The position numbers and the translations under genes were made by a program. The notes under the pieces were generated by a model. It did not search any database. It worked only from the letters and a program-made list of their open reading frames with translations, and had not been told where the DNA came from. From Eubacterium sp. (lineage in GTDB: Bacteria > Bacillota > Clostridia > Lachnospirales > Lachnospiraceae): a DNA stretch of 45,623 nt. Shown in pieces: positions 1-6,877 of this stretch (position 1 is the first letter of the stretch; every line of letters starts with the position of its first letter). The DNA is taken from positions 1 to 45,623 of the forward strand of contig JALEIY010000098.1 of the NCBI GenBank assembly GCA_022769785.1, written 5' to 3'.

Positions 1-354
1 AACATTTTTTGCTCAAAAATGAATTTTGTTTTTTGTGCTGTTTTTTTATAATAGTGTATTAATTTGTTTTAAAATGAAATTTTTTTAGTTTTTTATTGAC
101 GACGTCGCAACAATAAAATATCTTTCATAGCAAAAAAAATAAATCATTTGAAACGCAGGAAAGGGGAACGATGATTTACCAATCACAGTTCCCCTGTGCT
201 TCTGTCTGCTATGAGACAGCTGCTATATCATGGATCAGGTTTTGTTTTTCAAATCGTTGAGATTGAGAGTGTTGAGACCGATTCTCAAACAGAGCCCTGT
301 TCGATCCATCTTTCAACATTTCAAAGTGAAATACTGAAAGCAAAATAAGTCAGA
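1..354. other. AT-rich intergenic region left of metK
   Basis: No convincing protein gene. Bases 1-150 are very AT-rich, except for one GC-containing near-palindrome at 96-110 (TTGACGACGTCGCAA, core CGACGTCG), which looks like a regulator half-site pair or part of a promoter. Bases 160-340 are a run of hairpins listed separately. A 29-codon frame at 171-260 (+) has a good Shine-Dalgarno, but its start lies inside a strong hairpin, so I do not call it. The region may hold the 3' end of the metK transcript and the leader of a gene beyond the left edge. Confidence 0.5.
162..340 (-). ncRNA. cluster of consecutive hairpins downstream of metK
   Basis: Four stems follow each other. 162-169 pairs with 188-195 (AGGGGAAC/GTTCCCCT) and continues inside as TGATT/AATCA. 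A 6-bp CTGTCT/AGACAG hairpin lies near 200-220. ATGGATC near 230 pairs with GATCCAT ending at 309. 310-340 forms a 14-bp stem immediately after the metK stop. In the last stem the two non-Watson-Crick positions are G-U pairs only in minus-strand RNA, which favours a minus-strand transcript. None has a U-tract, so this is not a classical terminator. It could be a 3' UTR processing element or the structured leader of the next gene. Function unknown. Confidence 0.35.
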
Positions 355-1554
355 CTACCGTTTTTCACGGTGCTTAAAAAATGCATCGGCCATATAAGTG
401 GCTGCCTTTTGCTGCAGAACTTCCACTTTATCTGTCCGTTCCCACGGAAGATTCAGTTCCGGTCTGCCAAAATGACCATAGGCAGCAGTTGATTTATAAG
501 AAACTGTTGTGAGAGACAGATTCTTTATTATACCTGCCACACTAAAGTCAAATACATCTTTTGTGATTAATTCAATGAGCGCTTTCGGAATTTCTTCCGT
601 TCCAAAAGTATCAATTCGAACCGATACCGGCTCAGGGATTCCGATTGCATAGGCAAGATTAATTTCACATTTTCTGCAAAATCCTGCTTTTACAAGATTT
701 TTCGCGGCATATCTGGCCATGTATGCTGCGGAACGATCCACTTTTGTCGGATCTTTTCCGGAAAAAGCGCCACCCCCATGCCGGGCAATTCCGCCATAGG
801 TATCTACAATAATTTTTCTGCCGGTGAGTCCCGTATCTCCCTCCGGACCTCCGACAACGAATCGTCCGGTTGGATTAATATGAATCTTTACATCCGGCAG
901 CATATCTTTTTCATCAATAACGGCATCAATTACTTTTGTCTTGATGTCCGCTCTGAGCTCCTCCATGGAAATCGCAGCGTTATGCTGTGCTGAAATCACA
1001 ACGTCTTTCACACCAAGGACATTTCCTCTGCTGTCATAAGCTACGGTAACCTGCGATTTTCCATCCGGATAAAGATAAGATAGTATACCATCTTTACGAA
1101 CTTTTGTTAATCGTTTCGTTAATTTGTGGGCCAGTGAAATTGACAGCGGCATACATTCCTCTGTATCGTCGCAGGCATATCCGTACATCATTCCCTGGTC
1201 ACCGGCACCAATACTTCCGTCAGCCAGGCTGACACCCCGTGCAATGTCAGGAGACTGTACCCCGATATTGGTGAGGACCAGGCATTCCTTTCCGTCAAGT
1301 CCTTTTTCTTTGCTGTCATATCCCACATCAATAATTGCTTCTCTTACTGTTTTTACGACATCTACCGTGGCAGCGGAAGCTACTTCTCCGGCGACAAAAA
1401 CAGTTTGATTGGAGGCCACTGTTTCCAATGCTATGTGAGAAGAGGGATCTTTACTTAGGTAGGCATCCAGCAATGTATCTGAAATAATATCACATAATTT
1501 ATCCGGATGTCCCTCCGTAACAGATTCTGAGGTCAATAAATAATAATCTTTCAT
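355..1554 (-). CDS. metK: S-adenosylmethionine synthetase
   Basis: Makes S-adenosylmethionine from methionine and ATP in the cytoplasm. The 399-residue product has the usual family length and the expected motifs: the N-terminal ESVTEGHPDK ATP-binding segment, GAGDQGMMYGYA near residue 120, and the glycine-rich GGGAFSGKDPTKVDRSAAY loop in the third domain. The ATG at 1554 is preferred because AGGAGG lies 6 bases upstream; the ATG at 1560 abuts the Shine-Dalgarno. The activase stop codon (1557-1559) overlaps this ribosome-binding region, so translation is probably coupled. As last gene of the dehydratase-activase-metK unit it supplies the cosubstrate the activase consumes. Whether it is the only metK of the genome cannot be seen here. 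Confidence 0.96.
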   Translation of the reverse strand: MKDYYLLTSESVTEGHPDKLCDIISDTLLDAYLSKDPSSHIALETVASNQTVFVAGEVASAATVDVVKTVREAIIDVGYDSKEKGLDGKECLVLTNIGVQSPDIARGVSLADGSIGAGDQGMMYGYACDDTEECMPLSISLAHKLTKRLTKVRKDGILSYLYPDGKSQVTVAYDSRGNVLGVKDVVISAQHNAAISMEELRADIKTKVIDAVIDEKDMLPDVKIHINPTGRFVVGGPEGDTGLTGRKIIVDTYGGIARHGGGAFSGKDPTKVDRSAAYMARYAAKNLVKAGFCRKCEINLAYAIGIPEPVSVRIDTFGTEEIPKALIELITKDVFDFSVAGIIKNLSLTTVSYKSTAAYGHFGRPELNLPWERTDKVEVLQQKAATYMADAFFKHREKR

Positions 1555-1556
1555 TA

Positions 1557-2489
1557 TCATCCTCCTATCATACAGGTTAATCCCTCTTCTTCTACTATTG
1601 CTTTTAATTCTTCCATCAATTCTTCGGCAGGTTTCTCCGTACCGGCAAGTTCATATTCTCTTCCCATCATTGCATATTTATTTGAACCGAGATCATGATA
1701 CGGCAGAAGATGGAGTTCTTCAACGTTATCAAGATATGTGGTAAACTTTGCAATACATTCAATGCTGACAGGATCCGCATTAAATCCCGGAATGACCGGT
1801 ACTCTGACAATCATCTTTCTGGCATTTTTTGCGATAAACATCGCATTTTCCAAAATGATTTCGTTGGAGACACCGGTAAATTCTTTGTGAACTGCCGGAT
1901 CCAGGTGTTTGATATCCATCATCACCAGATCCAGATACGGAAGAATTTTTCCTATAACCTCTTTCGATGCAAGGCCTGTGGTTTCAATGGCTGTATGCCA
2001 CCCCAGTGATTTACACGTTTTCAGCAGCTCTAACAGGAACTCATGCTGCATAAAAGCTTCGCCGCCGGAGACCGTGATTCCTCCGCCAGATCTTCTGTAT
2101 ACAACACGATCCTGATAAAGCTCTACCATCAACTCTTCCACGGTCATTTCACGACCGGATATTTCGAGTGCTTTGTGGTAACAAACATCCACGCATTTTC
2201 CACAGGCAACGCATTTTGTATGGTCAATTTTTCCTGGAAGTTTTAAATTAGAAGCACCTGTTGGACACACAACCTCACAGTTGCCACATCCTACGCAATT
2301 TGGAGCCTTGAACATGATTACCGGTTTAAGCTCCTGTGATTCCGGATTGCAGCACCATTTACACCGTAACGGGCAGCCGTTCAGAAAAACAATCGTTCTG
2401 ACTCCAGGGCCGTCGTTCACGGAAAATCTCTGTATATTAAATACAAGACCTTTGACATTGACATCACTATATGGTTCCATCATATCCAT
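1557..2489 (-). CDS. glycyl-radical enzyme activating protein (radical SAM)
   Basis: Radical-SAM activase that abstracts a hydrogen from the glycine of the partner glycyl-radical enzyme encoded directly upstream in the transcript. The SAM-cluster motif CPLRCKWC (Cys39, Cys43, Cys46) is intact. It is followed by two ferredoxin-type CxxCxxCxxxC clusters (Cys65-75 and Cys93-103), as in activases of diol dehydratases and choline lyases but not in the shorter PflA. At 310 residues it matches that class. GGAGG sits 8 bases before the ATG at 2489. The gene starts 41 bases after the dehydratase stop and its stop overlaps the metK start region. Pairing with the adjacent dehydratase is inferred from position. 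Confidence 0.93.
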   Translation of the reverse strand: MDMMEPYSDVNVKGLVFNIQRFSVNDGPGVRTIVFLNGCPLRCKWCCNPESQELKPVIMFKAPNCVGCGNCEVVCPTGASNLKLPGKIDHTKCVACGKCVDVCYHKALEISGREMTVEELMVELYQDRVVYRRSGGGITVSGGEAFMQHEFLLELLKTCKSLGWHTAIETTGLASKEVIGKILPYLDLVMMDIKHLDPAVHKEFTGVSNEIILENAMFIAKNARKMIVRVPVIPGFNADPVSIECIAKFTTYLDNVEELHLLPYHDLGSNKYAMMGREYELAGTEKPAEELMEELKAIVEEEGLTCMIGG

Positions 2490-2530
2490 AAGTACTTCCT
2501 CCAGCTATTCTAAAAACCTGAAAACAACCT

Positions 2531-5119
2531 TTAGAAGCTCTGCTCGGTACGGGCGATAATATCATCCTGAACCTCTTTTGCAAGGACAGTCCAGTGTGCG
2601 GAATATCCTGCCACACGAACAACTAAATCTTTATAGTTTTCCGGATGTGCCTGAGCATCAATCAATGTTTCTTTATCAATAACGTTGAACTGCACGTGCA
2701 TACCCTTCTTATCGAAGTAGTTGCGGACAACTGCTGCAAAGTTCATCAGACCCTGATCTCCTGCTACTGCAGATGGAAGGAATTTCTGATTGTACAGTGT
2801 ACCATTGGAAATATTAAGCTGATCCAGTTTTGCAACGGAGTTACCTGCAGCTGTAGGTCCCTTCACGTCATGACCCTGACGAGGAGATACACCGTCTGCT
2901 AATGGCGCATTGCTGTAACGTCCATCCGGAAGTGCCTGTACATCTTTACCGAATAATACGTTAGCGGATACCGGATAACATCCTGCCTGATACTGGCCCC
3001 CACGTGGGTTTTTGTATTTTTCTACTTCATGAGAATAAATCTGTGTTGCTTTTCTTGCACACATATCCACTTCATCAATATCGTTACCGAAGCATGGAGT
3101 TGCATCAAGAATGCTTCTGATTCTGTCATATTCTGCACGTTTGCCGTCTGTCATCTGGCAGCCTGCGGAAAGTGTGCTTACATCATTAAGATTTACGCTG
3201 GCACCTTTTTCAGCAAGGATTTTCTTAACAACTGCATTAATAATGGATTCCATATCGTCTTCTTTTACTGTTTCCACTGCTGCGGAGGAAGCTTCACAGG
3301 TCGGGCAGCTCAGTTTTACGTAAGGACCATCGTAGCAGCCTGCGCCAAGTTCTGCTCCGAAGTTGTGTTCCATTGCTTCGTAAATCTGCTCCATTGTAAG
3401 ATCTTTATCATCAAATACGTGTTTCTTAATTGCATAAATCGCATCACCGGTATCAACATTACCAAATGCCTGAGGACCGGTAAAGTTATAGATTGCTCCG
3501 CCTTCCATAACGGTTTTTCCTCTGCCGATACAGTCATCAACCAGAGCAGACATGAATGGCAATGGAGCACGCTCTCTGTGGGCGATATCAACCGCATTAT
3601 CAGATTCAACAAGCTTTTCTACGAAATATTCAATCTGTGTTGTGAAGGACTCATACAAATCATCCATAGATTTCCATTCAGGCATCGGCTTTGTTACCGG
3701 ACCTAACTGTTTGCCATCGCGGTTCTTTCCACCATGGATTGCGATATCAAATACTTTAGCAACATTGAAGAATGCAGCATCATGCCATCCTTCTGTCTTA
3801 TGAGGACACTGCGGTTCTACACAGCCGATGATACAGTAATTTCTTGCATCTGCCAGAGTAAGTCCTCTGTTACAAAGTGCCGGAATAATTGCTTCATCGT
3901 TATAGAACGCCGGAACACCCATACCAAGTCTGGAAAGTTCGCAGGCTCTTAAAAGGAACTCATCCGGTGTCTGGTTATGAATACGAACAGAGAAGGATGG
4001 TGCTGGCAGTCTTACATGAGCTGCTGCATCCATACACATATAGGACAGTGGATTGGTTGCATCAAGACCATCTTCTGTCTGTCCGCCTACACCAAAGTTC
4101 TGGAATACCGCATATCCTGCGAAAGCCTGATCGGAAACGTCGTCACGAGTCTTATTTACATGATTCAGTAATACGAAGATACAGTCAAGCAGTTCCTGAG
4201 CAAACTCTTTGGAGATTTCTTTATCTGCTTCAAGGTATGGCCACATATACTGGTCAAATCGTCCTGGAGAAATGGAATGACCATTTGCCTCAATCTGTAC
4301 TAATGCCTGTACAAACCAGAAGGACTGACAAGCTTCATAGAAATTGGTTGCTCCGTTTTCCGGAACACGATCACAGTTTTTCGCAATCTGAAGAAGCTCT
4401 GCTTTTCTCTTTGGATCTGTGCAGGTTGCTGCCATTTCTTCAGCTTTTTTACTGTATCGTTTTGCGAAATTAATCGCTGCCTGATAAGTAATGATGACTG
4501 CTTCATAGAAGGTTCTCTTCTGTAAATATTCAGGATCGTTTCTGTCAAGTCTTCCCATAGCCTCAACAACTTCGGCAATAACTCCCTTAAATCCTTTTTT
4601 CAAAACCTTACCATAATCAACACAAACATGACCAATACCACCAAAGTAGTAGTTACCAACGGTGAAAACTCCACCTGCCTGGCAGTCAAGGGCTTCCTGG
4701 CTCATGTAAGAAGTTGCCAGTTCACTGGTAGTTTTTCCCTTCCAGTATTTAAATACTTCGTGAAGAATATCTGCTGTTTCTTCTGTAATCACAAACGGAT
4801 CACACATACGGGTTGCCATTGTCTTGAACTCTTTTTCTACCCAGTCAAAAGAGAACTCCGGACAAAGGTTTGTGGAACGTGGTTTCACAGAAAGAGCACC
4901 AACGATAAGCTCGTTGTCACGAATTACAACCGGGAGATTATTAAAAATCTTCTCGTTTGCTTTTGCTCTTCTCATAACAGCAGGCATTCCCTCTGTCTCT
5001 TTGTAAGACTCTGTAATCAGCACGGCTCTGTATGGTTCCACTTCCGGTACTGCGTTAACAACTTCAGCCTTTAATGCTTTAATACGTGCGGTTGGCTCTG
5101 TAAACCCTTTTGCTATCAT
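2531..5119 (-). CDS. B12-independent glycerol/1,2-propanediol dehydratase-type glycyl-radical enzyme with internal insertion
   Basis: Glycyl-radical enzyme of 862 residues. It aligns along its length, by eye and from memory, with Clostridium butyricum glycerol dehydratase DhaB1, and the catalytic residues even share numbering: His164 (GIGHVCVDYG), His281 (NGHSISPGRFDQY), Cys433 and Glu435 (GCVEPQ), and Asp447 (GWHDAAFF). The radical glycine is Gly838 in RVAGYSA. It should dehydrate propane-1,2-diol and/or glycerol; which is preferred cannot be told from sequence. The oddity is an extra ~75 residues at about 589-662: a cysteine-bearing stretch (Cys595, Cys605, Cys608), an A/S/V-rich linker, and an amphipathic helix at 621-638 resembling bacterial-microcompartment encapsulation peptides. 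No shell gene lies in the window. The Shine-Dalgarno is AAGGAGG. First gene of the operon. Confidence 0.92.
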   Translation of the reverse strand: MIAKGFTEPTARIKALKAEVVNAVPEVEPYRAVLITESYKETEGMPAVMRRAKANEKIFNNLPVVIRDNELIVGALSVKPRSTNLCPEFSFDWVEKEFKTMATRMCDPFVITEETADILHEVFKYWKGKTTSELATSYMSQEALDCQAGGVFTVGNYYFGGIGHVCVDYGKVLKKGFKGVIAEVVEAMGRLDRNDPEYLQKRTFYEAVIITYQAAINFAKRYSKKAEEMAATCTDPKRKAELLQIAKNCDRVPENGATNFYEACQSFWFVQALVQIEANGHSISPGRFDQYMWPYLEADKEISKEFAQELLDCIFVLLNHVNKTRDDVSDQAFAGYAVFQNFGVGGQTEDGLDATNPLSYMCMDAAAHVRLPAPSFSVRIHNQTPDEFLLRACELSRLGMGVPAFYNDEAIIPALCNRGLTLADARNYCIIGCVEPQCPHKTEGWHDAAFFNVAKVFDIAIHGGKNRDGKQLGPVTKPMPEWKSMDDLYESFTTQIEYFVEKLVESDNAVDIAHRERAPLPFMSALVDDCIGRGKTVMEGGAIYNFTGPQAFGNVDTGDAIYAIKKHVFDDKDLTMEQIYEAMEHNFGAELGAGCYDGPYVKLSCPTCEASSAAVETVKEDDMESIINAVVKKILAEKGASVNLNDVSTLSAGCQMTDGKRAEYDRIRSILDATPCFGNDIDEVDMCARKATQIYSHEVEKYKNPRGGQYQAGCYPVSANVLFGKDVQALPDGRYSNAPLADGVSPRQGHDVKGPTAAGNSVAKLDQLNISNGTLYNQKFLPSAVAGDQGLMNFAAVVRNYFDKKGMHVQFNVIDKETLIDAQAHPENYKDLVVRVAGYSAHWTVLAKEVQDDIIARTEQSF

Positions 5120-5240
5120 TACATTTTCCTCCTTACTAACCTTTAAACTATTTTGAGCGATGATGACTCAGACGAAGCGGTCCCCCGCCTCAACATCCAA
5201 CCTGTAAATCAACCATAAACTGAGTTTTCATCTGTGTGAA
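5120..5240 (-). promoter_or_regulatory. leader of the dehydratase operon
   Basis: About 115 bases separate the likely transcription start from the dehydratase ATG. The leader contains ACTCAG and CTGAGT able to pair over about 60 bases, an inner GCGG/CCGC hairpin, and a 13-codon frame without a Shine-Dalgarno. No known riboswitch class is recognised. Confidence 0.3.
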
Positions 5241-5262
5241 ATTATAGCAAAGGACAATCCAA
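5241..5262 (-). promoter_or_regulatory. dehydratase operon promoter (sigma-54-like or extended -10)
   Basis: Two readings overlap. Minus-strand TTGGATTGTCCTTTGCT (5246-5262) has GG-N10-GC spacing and keeps TTGG and TTTGC of the sigma-54 -24/-12 consensus. The adjoining TGCTATAAT (-10 at 5241-5246) is a perfect extended -10, with no recognisable -35. I cannot decide between them from sequence. Confidence 0.45.
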
Positions 5263-5340
5263 AGCCGTTAGGAATAATCGTCACCCCTATTGGCAATAAT
5301 CATTTGTAAATTATTTCCTTTTTTCTTGTTGTGATAGAGC

Positions 5341-5384
5341 AAAAAAATTCGTTGCCCGGATATTATTTTGTTCGGACAACGAAT
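5341..5384 (-). terminator. rho-independent terminator of the cooS-hydrogenase operon
   Basis: On the minus strand TTCGTTG-T-CCG pairs with CGG-G-CAACGAA (arms 5373-5383 and 5348-5358), followed by seven T. It lies about 110 bases after the hydrogenase stop codon and insulates the dehydratase operon from read-through. Confidence 0.9.
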
Positions 5385-5496
5385 TACAGTTTTAACAATG
5401 CAACAATTTGTTATCATCGGCAAGTTTGTTTCGCCAAAAAATTTCTATTGTTTTATTCTTTTGTTATCTTACATACTGTTGTAATAATCCACACAG

Positions 5497-6858
5497 TCAT
5501 TTGGAAAAACCGGACCTGTCCTGATAAGTCGTATGCAGCAGTGCTTGGGACAATGGACTTAATGGTTCCTTTAAAAAGTCTTTGTAAAGGTCTGATATTT
5601 CCGGATTATCCATAGAATTGCGAATAACCGCTCTTTCATCTGCCCGGTACAGACTTTCTATTCGTTTCTTTCTTACTTCATCCGGTACCGGTGTCACTCC
5701 GCAGTTTGGCTGGCCTGCACCACTGATGCATCCACCCGGACAGGTCATCACTTCAACAAAATGATATTCACTCATATCCTCTGCCAGAAAACGTTCCGCC
5801 TCTGCGGTTCCATATAAAACACAGGCTTTCAGATGATGACCGCCAATACAGACTTCAGCAACTTTTCGGTTTTTCAGACCTCGTACCGGCTTCAGCTGAT
5901 AAAAATCTGCCGGTGGATCTGCCTTTTCCACCACTTTATAAGCAGTCCGAAGAGCCGCTTCCATTACACCGCCCGTATTACCAAAAATCAGGCCTCCTCC
6001 GCTGGACACACCAAGAAGACTGTCGAACCGGGACGGGGCAATGTCTTCTAGATTCATTCCCTCCTGTTTGCACCACTGCACCAGCTCTTTGGTGGTGATA
6101 ACATAATCATTATCCCGCATTCCCTCTATTCCAAGAAGTTTTCCGGCATCACAGAGCTCTTCTCTTTTTATTTCCGCTTTTTTTGCAGTACACGGTGTGA
6201 CCGCCACAGAGATAATTTTTTCCGGATCAATCTTCATTTTATTTGCAAAATAGGTTTTAATAATTGCACCCTGCATCCCAATCGGACTTTTTGCCGAAGA
6301 AAGATGGTTCAGCATATCCGGATGAAAATTCTCCATATATTTTACCCATGCAGGGCAGCAGCTTGTAAACTGTGGCAGCGCTCCTTGTCCCGTCAGGACT
6401 CTTTTCAGTAATTCAGAGCCTTCTTCCATAATAGTAAGGTCTGCAGAAAAGCATACATCAAAAACATAATCCGCTCCCAGAGCCCGGAGCGCTCCTGCCA
6501 TTTTATCCTGAGAAAATGTACCCGGTTCTTTTCCAAAGCCATCGGCAAATCCCACTCGTACAGAAGGGGATGTGGAAAAGACTACAATTTTGTCCGGATC
6601 TTTTATATGTTCTTTTACGAAATGATAATGTGGTCTTCCCAGCAAAGCTCCTTCCGGACAGGCCGCAGTACATTGCCCGCATCCAATACACCGATAAGGT
6701 TCTTCCGGTTTAAAATGATATCTGGCTCCGACTCCGATTTCATTTTCACAGACATCAAAGCAATGACCACATTCCGCACAGAGTACATTATTTTTAATAA
6801 TTGCCGGATTATCCGGATTCACCGGGACGGCAACCGGTTTTATTCGGTTCATCAGCAT
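5497..6858 (-). CDS. [FeFe]-hydrogenase-type protein with 2[4Fe-4S] N-terminus
   Basis: About 453 residues. Two ferredoxin motifs come first (Cys27-Cys37 and Cys57-Cys67), then the H-cluster domain: L1 TSCCPAW (165-171), L2 TPCTAKKAE (221-229), L3 VMTCPGGCISGAGQP (370-384), and a small-subunit-like C-terminus. All four cluster-binding cysteines and the conserved lysine after the L2 cysteine are present. The usual Met of the L2 MPC triplet is Thr, and the L3 GGGQP is GAGQP. It starts 19 bases after the cooS stop, so it probably exchanges electrons with CO dehydrogenase, directly or via ferredoxin, making or consuming H2. The ATG at 6858 is chosen because AGGGGAGGG is 9 bases away; the ATG at 6867 abuts it. 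A sensory or non-catalytic role is possible given the motif changes. Confidence 0.85.
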   Translation of the reverse strand: MLMNRIKPVAVPVNPDNPAIIKNNVLCAECGHCFDVCENEIGVGARYHFKPEEPYRCIGCGQCTAACPEGALLGRPHYHFVKEHIKDPDKIVVFSTSPSVRVGFADGFGKEPGTFSQDKMAGALRALGADYVFDVCFSADLTIMEEGSELLKRVLTGQGALPQFTSCCPAWVKYMENFHPDMLNHLSSAKSPIGMQGAIIKTYFANKMKIDPEKIISVAVTPCTAKKAEIKREELCDAGKLLGIEGMRDNDYVITTKELVQWCKQEGMNLEDIAPSRFDSLLGVSSGGGLIFGNTGGVMEAALRTAYKVVEKADPPADFYQLKPVRGLKNRKVAEVCIGGHHLKACVLYGTAEAERFLAEDMSEYHFVEVMTCPGGCISGAGQPNCGVTPVPDEVRKKRIESLYRADERAVIRNSMDNPEISDLYKDFLKEPLSPLSQALLHTTYQDRSGFSK

Positions 6859-6877
6859 TGTGCTCATCCCTCCCCTG

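Noticed and set aside
171..260. 29-codon plus-strand frame with AGGAAAGGGG upstream
   Set aside because: The Shine-Dalgarno is the arm of a 12-bp hairpin; hydrophobicity and codon use give no support.
295..310. GTTCGATCC resembling a tRNA T-loop
   Set aside because: No flanking T-stem, acceptor stem or D-arm; it belongs to the hairpin run after metK.
1560..1600. SAM riboswitch before metK
   Set aside because: metK lies inside an operon with its Shine-Dalgarno overlapping the activase stop; there is no room for an aptamer.
3029..3706. 225-codon plus-strand frame opposite the dehydratase
   Set aside because: Antisense shadow: no ribosome-binding site, composition dictated by the dehydratase codons, no recognisable domain.
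3889..4473. 194-codon plus-strand frame
   Set aside because: Also antisense to the dehydratase with no supporting signals.
5137..5155. Plus-strand CTAACCTTTAAACTATT resembling the 18-bp shared motif
   Set aside because: Only the first half matches, orientation is wrong for the dehydratase, and no TACAAT lies 22 bases away.
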